64,000 nt of DNA. Origin: Kalymmatonema hyalinum WJT4-NPBG1. Its GTDB lineage: Bacteria > Cyanobacteriota > Cyanobacteriia > Cyanobacteriales > Nostocaceae. The number at the start of each line of letters is the position of its first letter. Within the stretch, counting starts at the first letter, position 1. Below the pieces are notes generated by a model, which saw only the letters and a program-made list of their open reading frames with translations, was not told the origin of the DNA and made no database searches. Below are positions 8,368 to 17,315 of the stretch, in pieces. The stretch is from positions 1 to 64,000 of the forward strand of contig JAHHIB010000012.1 of the NCBI GenBank assembly GCA_019359075.1, written 5' to 3'. A program made the translations under genes and the position numbers.

Positions 8368-9108
8368 GTGCAAATCATTAAGCGCAATGTCGAGTTGAGA
8401 GTAGATGACAGTTTGATGCGTGTCTATGTAGCGGCTCCCAAAACAGCAGGACTTTACCCAGGTATTGTGTTCTATAGTGATATTTATCAGTTAGGTGGTG
8501 CCATGATTCGTCTGGCTAACTACTTAGCAGGATATGGCTATGTAGTGGCAGCGCCGGAAATTTTTCATCGCATTGAGCCAATTGGTTTAGTTATTGAACC
8601 AGACGATCTAGGTCGGATGCGGGGCAATGACGATGCTCGTCGAACTGCGATCGCTGATTATGATGCCGATTGCCGTGCTGTGATTGAATTTCTCAAAGCA
8701 GAAAGTTCGGTTTCTCCAGGTCAAATAGGCACTCTAGGCTTTTGTATTGGTGGGCACTTAGCTTTCCGTGCAGCATTCATAAGCGAAATTAAGGCTTCCG
8801 TGTGCTGCTACCCGACTGGCATTCCGAGTGGCAAGTTGGGGCAGGGGGTAGCTGATACAATCGATCGGGTGAGTGAAATCAAAGGCGAGATGCTAATAGT
8901 GTTCGGTACACTCGACCCTCACATCCCAGACTCGGATCGGCAAACCATAATTACAGCTCTGTTGAATGCTAATGTACCTCACAAAGTTCTCTTTTATGAA
9001 GCAGAACATACTTTCATGCGTGACGATGGTTATCGCTACGATTCTGCTGCTACGACCTCTGCTTGGGCTGAAATAAAAGCTTTCTTGGAACGTATATTTG
9101 CAAACTGA
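8368..9108 (+). CDS. Dienelactone hydrolase family protein
   Basis: This 246-residue alpha/beta hydrolase starts at GTG, with GGAG 10 bases upstream. The dienelactone-hydrolase Cys-Asp-His triad is visible: Cys126 in GFCIGGH, Asp183 in TLDPHIP and His214 in EAEHTF. The length matches the family. Substrates cannot be read from sequence. It lies inside the lanthipeptide/export region, but there is no evidence that it acts on the peptide. Confidence 0.9.
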   Translation: MQIIKRNVELRVDDSLMRVYVAAPKTAGLYPGIVFYSDIYQLGGAMIRLANYLAGYGYVVAAPEIFHRIEPIGLVIEPDDLGRMRGNDDARRTAIADYDADCRAVIEFLKAESSVSPGQIGTLGFCIGGHLAFRAAFISEIKASVCCYPTGIPSGKLGQGVADTIDRVSEIKGEMLIVFGTLDPHIPDSDRQTIITALLNANVPHKVLFYEAEHTFMRDDGYRYDSAATTSAWAEIKAFLERIFAN

Positions 9109-9146
9109 AGAGATGTAGTTCTGGAAAGATAAAATCTGCTCTTATG

Positions 9147-9175
9147 CCTACACCTACAAAGTAGAGAGGTGTAGG
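9147..9175. terminator. Bidirectional hairpin between convergent genes
   Basis: The arms CCTACACCT (9147-9155) and AGGTGTAGG (9167-9175) are perfect complements with an 11-base loop. They sit exactly between the hydrolase stop and the end of the ABC exporter gene. No strong T-run follows, so the terminator role is inferred from position. Confidence 0.5.
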
Positions 9176-9184
9176 AGTGTCGCG

Positions 9185-12154
9185 TCAAAGCATTTGCCGA
9201 GCTATAAGCTGAGCAAACAGCCCCTGTTGATTTGCGAGTTGCTCAAAACTGCCCTGCTGCACAACCCTACCGCCTTGGAGCACATAAATACGGTTAGCAT
9301 TACGGATTGTGCTGAGTCGGTGAGCGATCGCGATTCGGGTCACCTGTAGCCGCTCTAAGCTTTGACTGACTATAGCTTGTGTTCTGTTATCTAGGGCACT
9401 CGTGGCTTCGTCAAACAGCAAAATCCGGGGTTTCAACACCAGTGCGCGAGCAATCAACAGCCGTTGCCGTTGCCCCCCAGAGAGATTGCTACCCCCCTCA
9501 CTGACTACAGTGTGCATACCCATCGGCATAGCATCGATATCATCCGCCAAGCCTGAGGCTCGGGCAGCTTCCCAAGCTTCATCCATAGTAATCAGGGCAC
9601 CGCTGGCAATGTTCTCAAAGATGGAACCTGACATCATTCGGCTATTTTGCATCACAACACCTAACTGTCGGCGCACAGCGTGGACATCCAGCCCAGCCAA
9701 GTCTTGCCCATCGTAGTAAATAGTACCAGATTCAGGGAAGTCAAATCCCAGTAGTAACCGTAAAAGAGTAGATTTGCCGCTTCCAGAAGGTCCGACAATG
9801 GCAATAAACTCTCCCGGCTCAGCCCGGATAGTCACATCATCGAGCGTCAGGGGTCCATCATCTCGATAGCGGAAAACCACATGGTCTACAACCAGCCTGC
9901 CCGATAATCTACCAGGATCAGTCTTACTGGAATTTAATTCTGGTACAGCTAAAAGAATTGGCTCAGCCCGATTCCACAAAGGCAAAACTTGCAAAACGTC
10001 CACAATCGTGCCACTCAAGCTGGTTGCTCCACTAATAAAGGTGCCATAAGCGACGTTAAACGCTAAGAAGGTGCCAATAGACAAGCCTCCTCCTGGTACC
10101 TGGGATTTTTGCAGCAAACTCGTAGCAAACCAGAAGAGGGCGGCATTCGTTAAAGGTGGCAGCACCTTGTTGATAACGGTGAGGATGTCTTCAATCCCTT
10201 GGGTACTGAGCATCAATTTTAGCTGCTGACTATAGTGTTTACCCCAGTAGGCAAATGCCCGTGCCTCAGCTACGGCGACTCGGAGTTTGGCAACTCCATT
10301 AATCAGCTGCACCATCACTCCAAAAATCTGTCCTTCTATCTCGAGCATAGGACGAACCTGACGCAGAGTCAGGATGCCAGAGACGATCGTGACAGCAATA
10401 TTCACAATAGCTACAACACAGGCTATCAGAGCTAGTGAAACATTATAGTAAAATAGCAATCCCAGGTTGAGTAACGAAAAAAGGCTTGAGAAGATGGTTT
10501 TTAAAACAGTACTACTCAGTTTCTCTCGGATCTGAGTGATAGCATTCACCCGAGAATTCAGGTCACCGATTGAGTAGGAGCGAAAAAACGACGCCTTGAG
10601 GTTCAACAGCCGATCCCACACCGCCGCTTGAGTGGAGGAGTCTGCGAAGGTTTCCAACCTGATGATGGCAAATGCCTGGGTGAGTTGAAAGATAGCTCCC
10701 CCCAAGGCAGCAGCCAACAGACCCAAAGCAATTTGCACCAGCAATTCCCGCTTAGCATCCGGGATGGCGTTGTCCATAAGAATGGCGGTGGCAGTTGGGG
10801 TAAGCATCCCCAGGAGGGTGGTAACAATTCCAGTCAATAAGATGACAATGAGCTCCTTGAAGTGACCCCGTAGCGCGAACTTAAGCAAATCTAGGGTTTT
10901 GAGTTTTTTATCGGGCAAAGGGCGATAAAATATGTAGGCAGTCGGGTCCAGCTTTGGTGCTTTGCGAGCATTCACAGGGATGCGAGTCCGCGACTGTGGG
11001 TCGAAAATCTGATAGCTGCTGTTAGATACTGGCAACAGGGCGACTGGACGGTTGTCTTCCACAGTGTAGGCAAGCATTGGACCGGAATCCTTTTTCCACC
11101 ACTGATCAGTCAATGCGATCCGACGCATCCGTATTTGAGAAGCGCGGGCGATCGCCTCTAGGGGATCTTGAACGCGTTTGAGGTCTTCCGACTTCGCTGG
11201 GGGACGAATCGTAATTCCCAACGCTCGCCCCACTGCACCAGCAGCGATCAGTACGGCTTGGTCTGGGTCAGTGGTAGCTGGTGTTACCACTGGGGAAAAC
11301 ACTGTTTTCCGTGCTTGCAGTACGGATGACAGTTCTCCTAATGTCTCTTCCATTACCTGATAATTGAGACGTTCCCTTTCCTCAAACCTACGTAATTCTG
11401 CAAACACCTCCCGCTGTTCCAACATCTCAATGCAGCCGAGAAAATAAGTTGCAAGTAAGGTCAAACTGTCTATTAAGGTATCCACATCTCGAATTGCAGA
11501 CGTATTCACACTTGATAGCTCAACTGTTTCCCCAGCTTGCAACCACATACAACTATCCAAGGGCAAGATTCCATCTCCAAGGCAGAGCGGCAGTTCTTCA
11601 AACCCCATCCATCTGGCATACCCTTGCTGGATTTGCACCCAGGATACGGTGCTTTGCTGAGGCTGGAAGATATCACCACTGCCTAAGGAAAAGTAGTTGA
11701 TACCCTCAAGTTGCGCTGGAAGCGTGGGAGGGGTAAAGTCGGAGAGTACCGAGCCTAGTTGATGAATCCAGTTCTCTAACAGAACCGTTGCGTTGCGATG
11801 ACCATCGCCTTTTAAAGCGCTGGGTTGCGCCCAATCGTCGTTAGCAATCGACTTGCTAAAGTCTTCTATTGACACCCTAATGAGTTCTGTCTCCTCCATC
11901 GACACCGCCAGAATCTGACGCACCTCATCCTGCGAACTGAGTGCTGTTGAGAACATTGCTTCCCCAGAGCCTATGCTAAATAAATAACGGCGCGAACCCT
12001 CTGGGATACCATGTTTAACCTTGATGCCAAATAGTGCTAATGAACCAGATTTCACTACCCAAACCGTCTGCGGATCATCTAGAAGTATCGGTTCATTGCC
12101 TTGAAAAAGATACTGTTGTCCCTGTTGAATTACGGTTATAGTTTGCTGTAACAT
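9185..12154 (-). CDS. NHLM-type bacteriocin ABC transporter, permease/ATP-binding
   Basis: The protein has 989 residues. The N-terminal part of about 400 residues, unlike a C39 peptidase, includes a cyclic-nucleotide-binding or cupin-like fold near its start. An ABC transmembrane domain (about 430-720) and an ATPase domain follow. The ATPase shows Walker A GPSGSGKST, signature LSGGQRQR, Walker B ILLFDEATSAL and the H-loop AIAHRLST. This matches the long, peptidase-less ABC protein of NHLM (nitrile hydratase leader microcin) export systems. It is the last gene of the export operon, separated from the C39 exporter by a MITE-like repeat. It probably forms a heteromeric exporter with that protein. 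Confidence 0.9.
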   Translation of the reverse strand: MLQQTITVIQQGQQYLFQGNEPILLDDPQTVWVVKSGSLALFGIKVKHGIPEGSRRYLFSIGSGEAMFSTALSSQDEVRQILAVSMEETELIRVSIEDFSKSIANDDWAQPSALKGDGHRNATVLLENWIHQLGSVLSDFTPPTLPAQLEGINYFSLGSGDIFQPQQSTVSWVQIQQGYARWMGFEELPLCLGDGILPLDSCMWLQAGETVELSSVNTSAIRDVDTLIDSLTLLATYFLGCIEMLEQREVFAELRRFEERERLNYQVMEETLGELSSVLQARKTVFSPVVTPATTDPDQAVLIAAGAVGRALGITIRPPAKSEDLKRVQDPLEAIARASQIRMRRIALTDQWWKKDSGPMLAYTVEDNRPVALLPVSNSSYQIFDPQSRTRIPVNARKAPKLDPTAYIFYRPLPDKKLKTLDLLKFALRGHFKELIVILLTGIVTTLLGMLTPTATAILMDNAIPDAKRELLVQIALGLLAAALGGAIFQLTQAFAIIRLETFADSSTQAAVWDRLLNLKASFFRSYSIGDLNSRVNAITQIREKLSSTVLKTIFSSLFSLLNLGLLFYYNVSLALIACVVAIVNIAVTIVSGILTLRQVRPMLEIEGQIFGVMVQLINGVAKLRVAVAEARAFAYWGKHYSQQLKLMLSTQGIEDILTVINKVLPPLTNAALFWFATSLLQKSQVPGGGLSIGTFLAFNVAYGTFISGATSLSGTIVDVLQVLPLWNRAEPILLAVPELNSSKTDPGRLSGRLVVDHVVFRYRDDGPLTLDDVTIRAEPGEFIAIVGPSGSGKSTLLRLLLGFDFPESGTIYYDGQDLAGLDVHAVRRQLGVVMQNSRMMSGSIFENIASGALITMDEAWEAARASGLADDIDAMPMGMHTVVSEGGSNLSGGQRQRLLIARALVLKPRILLFDEATSALDNRTQAIVSQSLERLQVTRIAIAHRLSTIRNANRIYVLQGGRVVQQGSFEQLANQQGLFAQLIARQML

Positions 12155-12194
12155 TTTCGTTATTTTAAATTTTGACTTTCTTAAAACAGTACCA

Positions 12195-12356
12195 GCCGCA
12201 GTGACGGCAGCGGGCGCTTTGGGGGATTTAAAAGAGCCACCAACGCTTATGCCTACGACACGTCTGACGACGAACGGTACTCTTGGTGGGGGACTTAAAC
12301 ATGCAAAGGATGAAACTGATAACTGATAACTGATAACTGATAACTGGTAACTGTTA
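12195..12356 (+). repeat. MITE-like interspersed repeat, copy 1
   Basis: This 160-base non-coding element ends in tandem TAACTGATAAC units and contains a GCCACCAACGC / TTGGTGGGGGAC block. Its reverse complement aligns almost end to end with 43901-44065, and it shares blocks with 27867-28013. It fills the gap between the two ABC genes of the export operon and may affect downstream expression. Confidence 0.75.
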
Positions 12357-14585
12357 AAGCGCTTCGCCCTCGCTGCGGATCAATTGCAAGTATGTCCCCT
12401 CGACCTGCTTTAATTCTTCATGGCTCCCTCGTTGAACCACCTTTCCGTGTTCGAGGACAATAATTTCATCACAATCGCGGATGGTACTTAGGCGATGCGC
12501 CACGATAATGCAAGTGCATCCTCGTTGGCGGAGTCTACGGTCAATGAATTTTTCTGTTTCGGTATCAAGAGCGCTGGTGGCTTCATCCATCACTAGGATC
12601 GCGGGGTTATTGACCAAAGCTCGGGCAATTTCCAGGCGCTGACGCTGACCGCCGCTCAGATTGGTAGCACCTTCTGAGAGGTCGGCATTATAGCCGCCTG
12701 GCATTGAGAGGATAACATCGTGAATTGCTGCATCTTGACAAGCCCGCACCAGGTGACTCTCGGGCACTGTGGTATCCCATAGCGTCAAATTGTCCCTGAC
12801 ACTGCCAGCAAACAGAAAGATATCCTGCTCGACCAAGGCGATAGAATTGGCGAGTACTTGGCGTGGAATTTGCTCTCTTGGTTTTCCGTCAAAGCAGATA
12901 TCTCCCTGCCAAGCTTCGTACAGCCCACACACCAGTTTGGCAATCGTAGACTTACCAGAACCGCTTCCGCCCACCAAAGCAATTCGCTGCCCTGGTTTGA
13001 GCGAGAGATTGAAGTTTGAAATCAAGGGAGCAGCAACTCGGTTGTAGCCAAATGTAACATTCCTTAACTCGACATATCCCTGCAAGCGTACCGAAGCATG
13101 GGGTGCTTGGGTGGTGGGGTGGTAGGGAGAGAGGTTCTTTTCATCTCCCTTGCTTTCCTTCTCTAATTGCAGATCTATTGGGTTGCGTAGGACATCATCT
13201 AAGCGATTCAGATTGCCCTCCACTTCTTGGAGCTCACTCCCAAGAGTGACTAAATTGTTGACAGGCGCTAGAAACTCCTGCATTAAGCTCTGAAATGCCA
13301 CGAGCATTCCAATGCTAAGATATCCATCTATCACCCGCAGACCACCCACGACCAAAAGAAGCATGGACGACATCGTGGAAAGGAAGGATGGCAACACTCC
13401 CAAAGTTTGGTTCGTCACATCCATTTCCTGCTTAGCGTTAATCGCCTTGGCATAGTAGCCCGCCCAGCGGGAGAAAAAATCGGACTCCAAACCGGATGCC
13501 TTCAGTGTTTCCATACTTTGCAGAGCAGAAATTGATACTCCGGAAACTTTTCCTTCATCCTGTTGTAATCTCATATTGGCATCCACGCGCCGCCTTCTTA
13601 CCCATTGCAAGGCAAGGAAATTCACAACAACAAAGGCGACTCCAATCGAGGTCAATACCGGGTCATATTGCAGCATGACCGCACCATAAAAAATCACAGT
13701 TACAGATGCAATGACAGTAGTCGCTAACTTACCTGAAAGAAGGTCGGCTAACGAGTCGTTGAGGTGGACACGGTCGCTAATTTCCCCAGCAAACCGTTGG
13801 TCGTAAAAACTGACGGGTAGGCGCAGAATGTGCCACAGGAACTGACTCGACATCGCCACAGACAACTTAATTTTCATGCGGCGCAGGGACTGCAACTGTA
13901 GTAGTGTCAAAAATCCCATCAGCCCTGCTGTGAAGAGCATCCCCAAAATCAACGGGCGCAACCACTCATCTCTGCCTTGAATCAAAATATTGTCTACAAA
14001 TACCTGAGAGAACGCTGGCATCGCCAGTCCGGGAATCACGAGGAACAATCCTGCGACTACAGAGTAGACGAGTGCCCCACCAGACCTCTGCAACCGTTCG
14101 CATAAAGCTAGGAGTGTGCTGGGTTTGCGTCCCCCTTTTTTGAACTCTGGACCAGGTTCGAGAACCAGCACGACACCTGTGTATGCCTCATCAAATTCCT
14201 GTAGAGAGACAGTACGCGGTCCGGTGGCGGGGTCATTGAGATAGACACGCTCTTTGCGGAATCCCTCTACGACTAGGAAATGGTTGAAGTTCCAAAATAC
14301 TATGTAGGGGCATTGCAGTTGCTGCACGCTATCTAAGTCTAACTTAAAGCCTTTTGCCTTTAGCCCGTAGCTCCTAGCAGCATTCAGGATATTAGAGGCT
14401 TTACTCCCGTCCCGCGATATCCCGCAGTCTTGTCGGAGTTTTGCCAGTGTCACAATTCGACCGTAATAACCCAAAATGATACCCAAGGCAGCAGCGCCAC
14501 ATTCTACCGCCTCCATTTGTAGAAGAGTAGGGGTACGGCGTCGTCTGCCCTTACCCGTAAGCAATTTTTGTAAGTTTAGTAGCAT
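12354..14585 (-). CDS. NHLM-type peptidase/permease/ATP-binding ABC exporter (C39)
   Basis: From ATG 14585 the protein has 743 residues. An N-terminal C39 double-glycine peptidase carries Cys29 (EAVECGAA), His102 (FNHFLVV) and Asp118 (LNDPATG). A transmembrane domain (about 170-450) follows. The ATPase shows GGSGSGKST, LSGGQRQR, LVMDEATSALD and VAHRLST. The longer frame from 14681 runs into the HlyD gene and AT-rich repeats, so the later start is preferred. The peptidase would cut lanthipeptide leaders after GG while exporting them, and the precursors at 1-398 carry such a site. Confidence 0.92.
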   Translation of the reverse strand: MLLNLQKLLTGKGRRRRTPTLLQMEAVECGAAALGIILGYYGRIVTLAKLRQDCGISRDGSKASNILNAARSYGLKAKGFKLDLDSVQQLQCPYIVFWNFNHFLVVEGFRKERVYLNDPATGPRTVSLQEFDEAYTGVVLVLEPGPEFKKGGRKPSTLLALCERLQRSGGALVYSVVAGLFLVIPGLAMPAFSQVFVDNILIQGRDEWLRPLILGMLFTAGLMGFLTLLQLQSLRRMKIKLSVAMSSQFLWHILRLPVSFYDQRFAGEISDRVHLNDSLADLLSGKLATTVIASVTVIFYGAVMLQYDPVLTSIGVAFVVVNFLALQWVRRRRVDANMRLQQDEGKVSGVSISALQSMETLKASGLESDFFSRWAGYYAKAINAKQEMDVTNQTLGVLPSFLSTMSSMLLLVVGGLRVIDGYLSIGMLVAFQSLMQEFLAPVNNLVTLGSELQEVEGNLNRLDDVLRNPIDLQLEKESKGDEKNLSPYHPTTQAPHASVRLQGYVELRNVTFGYNRVAAPLISNFNLSLKPGQRIALVGGSGSGKSTIAKLVCGLYEAWQGDICFDGKPREQIPRQVLANSIALVEQDIFLFAGSVRDNLTLWDTTVPESHLVRACQDAAIHDVILSMPGGYNADLSEGATNLSGGQRQRLEIARALVNNPAILVMDEATSALDTETEKFIDRRLRQRGCTCIIVAHRLSTIRDCDEIIVLEHGKVVQRGSHEELKQVEGTYLQLIRSEGEAL

Positions 14586-14662
14586 AAATGACTTTGCTTC
14601 CTTGAAAAATTCAAAATCAAAAATAGCTTTTTTTGAATTGTGAATTTTGAATTTTGAATTGT

Positions 14663-16117
14663 TTAATAGATCCCAGTCCAAGATTTCAGCATGGGAAAGA
14701 CAAACGCGATCGGAGCTTGTTCCTCAACGGTAACCCGCACAGAAGTTGTGGTTCCAGGAGACATTTTCATCTGTGGACCCTTGGAAGAAGACCATTGATA
14801 GCCGCTGAAGGTGGAGGTATCCGGCTGAAGTTCGGCAATAACTTGCAGATGAGGACCTTGGGATATAAGCCCTTCTATGATTTCAGAATTGCCCACCAGA
14901 TTAGACGCACCTTCTTTAGTGATAGGAAAGGCTGAGACTCTGCTGACAGTGCCCATTATGCCGCCAAAGCGTTCGCGCTTTACTGTGGAGGGTGTAATTT
15001 GCAGCTTCATACCTTTTTGAACCTTCTTGCCTTCGCTGACTGGCAAATATGCGACACTAACCAGTTTGGCGGATTTCTCTTGCACTTCTATAGTCCCAAT
15101 GCGAGTTCCCTGACTCAGAATTTGTCCGGGAGTTGCAGTCATTTCCAAAATACGTCCGGTGTGTTCGCTCTTTATCTGGCTGTTATTTTGTAATTGCAGT
15201 TGTAGCTGGGCGATATTCCGCTTCACTTCCTGAATCTGATTTTTTCGGGTAATTGAAGATTGGAAATTTTGCTCAGCCAAAGTTTTTTCCTTGCTGTCGA
15301 GTTCCCGCAACTGGGTTTTGATGTCAGCAATCTGGTTAAGATTTTCGCGGTAGGACTTTTCTGCCTGAACCTGATTGATGTCTAGTTGCTTCAACTGGTC
15401 TTCAAAATCAGCGATTTTTTTAATGCCATCCAGGTAAGTCTGTTGTGCCTCGAGCAATGTATCTTCTGAAATCGCCCCTTCAACCTTAAGCTTTTTGCGC
15501 CTCTCGAGCCTGTCCTTAAGAGTAGGAGCCAGAGCTTTAGCTTCTTGTATGCGTTGTTGTAAGTTCTGTCGCTGCTGCTTAATAGCGCCTATATCTTTAT
15601 CCCTAATAATTGGAGTCAAAGATTGAGCTTGCAAAAGGCGTTGCTGTAGGCTCAGACGCTGCTCTTGCATCGCCCTAATTTCCACTTCGCTGCGTTGAGT
15701 TTGAAGTACACCAGCATTCTGATTCTGTGTCTCCAGTTCCACGAGCTTGGCGTGCTGCTGCAAAAGTTGCTTTTGCAGTTCCGCTTGACCAATCGTTCCC
15801 AGCAGCTGTCCCTTCTTGACGAAATCCCCGACACGTACATTTATTGTTTGCAACTGACCTGAGGTTGCTGACTGAAATGGTACAACCTTGCTGGGATAAA
15901 CAAGCACCCCCTGACCCGTAACCGTAATCGGGATACGACCCACAACACTCCATGCCAGCCCAAATGCAACCAATGAGCCTAGAGCAGCCAAAGGTAGCCA
16001 CTTCATAGGGCTAACGACTTGCATGAGCTGATCCAGTCGTTCGGGGGAAGATGAATGCTCTAAAGCTTTTTTGCGAAACAGGTTGTTTTTTTGAGTAACC
16101 ATCTGAATATTTTCCAA
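14663..16117 (-). CDS. HlyD-like NHLM secretion adaptor protein
   Basis: The 484-residue protein has a cytoplasmic N terminus and one membrane helix (about 40-62). A split biotinyl-lipoyl/barrel region (GQLQTINVRVGDFVKKGQLLG) flanks a long coiled-coil hairpin (about 115-310). It is a periplasmic adaptor linking the ABC exporter to the outer membrane; no TolC gene is in the window. An alternative start is ATG 16102. It sits between the tandem CNB gene and the C39 exporter, all on the minus strand, as in NHLM operons. Confidence 0.9.
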   Translation of the reverse strand: MENIQMVTQKNNLFRKKALEHSSSPERLDQLMQVVSPMKWLPLAALGSLVAFGLAWSVVGRIPITVTGQGVLVYPSKVVPFQSATSGQLQTINVRVGDFVKKGQLLGTIGQAELQKQLLQQHAKLVELETQNQNAGVLQTQRSEVEIRAMQEQRLSLQQRLLQAQSLTPIIRDKDIGAIKQQRQNLQQRIQEAKALAPTLKDRLERRKKLKVEGAISEDTLLEAQQTYLDGIKKIADFEDQLKQLDINQVQAEKSYRENLNQIADIKTQLRELDSKEKTLAEQNFQSSITRKNQIQEVKRNIAQLQLQLQNNSQIKSEHTGRILEMTATPGQILSQGTRIGTIEVQEKSAKLVSVAYLPVSEGKKVQKGMKLQITPSTVKRERFGGIMGTVSRVSAFPITKEGASNLVGNSEIIEGLISQGPHLQVIAELQPDTSTFSGYQWSSSKGPQMKMSPGTTTSVRVTVEEQAPIAFVFPMLKSWTGIY

Positions 16118-16136
16118 ATTGTGAATTGCTTGTTAG

Positions 16137-16172
16137 TTGTAGAGACGCGCTGTTTGAAGCGTCTGTACATTT
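16137..16172. repeat. GTAGAGACGC inverted repeat between export genes
   Basis: An imperfect palindrome (GTAGAGACGC ... GCGTCTGTAC) belongs to the same type as the perfect one inside lanM. It occupies the 100-base gap between the CNB gene and the HlyD gene. Confidence 0.5.
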
Positions 16173-16217
16173 ATCTGTACATTTATTAGTTGTTGGCTAG
16201 TAACCATTAACCCTTGA

Positions 16218-17315
16218 TCAACTGCCACGAATTCTTTTCAACATCCAGTCAAATCTGGCTCCAGCCAATGCCACTTGAGCCAAAAAATCTGAACTAAGTT
16301 CATTTTCATATTTGAACCTTTTATCCAAGGGCTGACCAGTGCTATAGATAAGCCTGCCGTAACCAAGCCGAGTGACTATTGCCTGTTGTTTGTCTGCCAG
16401 CAACACCGCAAGCACTCTATAAAAACGGGCAGCAAAACCCACATCGTGCAGCAGTTTTGCCGTAAGTCGCCACCGGGGAATTGACAACACGAGCGAGTCT
16501 TCCAGCGCCTTTACAGTGACAGAGGGTGGGGGAGCTTCTACAAAAGGCGTTTCTCCTACCATGTCGCCTCGACATAATCTCGCGAACTCACGTTCTGGTG
16601 TTTCGCTGCCTTCCAAGCTCGAAAAAGCACGGGCTAAGGGATTGCGCTCATCCTCAAGGGCAGAAAGCGTGATTTTGCCATCCAGTAGGATGTGCAGCGC
16701 TTCCACAGGTCTTCCTGCATGGATGAGGATAGTGCCAGCAGTAATTCTGCTCGCATTACCTGCCGTAATCAACCAATCGATGTCACTATCACGCAATTCT
16801 GCAAAGATAAATAAAATTTCTCTTAACTGAGGTTGGGCAAAGACGAGTGTGCTATGACCAAGCTGACTCACTATCCTCTCCAGTCTGTCTGCAAGCAGAA
16901 TCGCGCTCGCCCGATAAAGATGAGCAGCAAAACTTACATCTTCTTGCAGTTTTGCCGCCAATAACTGTTGCGGAATCGACAATATAAGCGACTTTTTCAG
17001 GGCTTTAACAGTCATAGAGGGCAGGTAGGAGTCTAAAAAGGGAATTTCTCCTACCATTTCACCACTGGATAATCTCGTGATTTCTCGCTCTGACATTTCG
17101 CCACCTTCTAAGGCGGCAAAAGCGCGACCCAATGGATTGTTTTCAGCCTGAGAGATGGAAACGCTCAAGGCTCCGTCCAACAAAATATACAGTGCATTGA
17201 CAGGTTGACCTTGACGGATGAGAACTGTGCCAGGAGTAATTTCTTCCCTACTACCCGCCGCAAGCATCCAGTCAATATCACTATTACTAAGTTCTTTTAG
17301 TAAAACTTCTGTCAT
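16218..17315 (-). CDS. Tandem cyclic-nucleotide-binding-fold protein
   Basis: From ATG 17315 (AAGGAAG upstream) the protein has 365 residues. It consists of two homologous halves of about 170 residues. Each reads ELxxSDIDW(ML/LI)xAG, then GTxLIxxGxPVxALxILLDG, NPLxRAFxxLEG, GxMVGExPF, and SVTVKALxxSLxLSIP. This is the CAP_ED beta-roll. The phosphate-binding cassette is not clearly conserved, so cAMP binding is doubtful. No DNA-binding domain follows. Such proteins often head NHLM operons. It may be a ligand- or protein-sensing regulator of the exporter, whose last ABC protein has a similar N-terminal fold. Confidence 0.8.
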   Translation of the reverse strand: MTEVLLKELSNSDIDWMLAAGSREEITPGTVLIRQGQPVNALYILLDGALSVSISQAENNPLGRAFAALEGGEMSEREITRLSSGEMVGEIPFLDSYLPSMTVKALKKSLILSIPQQLLAAKLQEDVSFAAHLYRASAILLADRLERIVSQLGHSTLVFAQPQLREILFIFAELRDSDIDWLITAGNASRITAGTILIHAGRPVEALHILLDGKITLSALEDERNPLARAFSSLEGSETPEREFARLCRGDMVGETPFVEAPPPSVTVKALEDSLVLSIPRWRLTAKLLHDVGFAARFYRVLAVLLADKQQAIVTRLGYGRLIYSTGQPLDKRFKYENELSSDFLAQVALAGARFDWMLKRIRGS

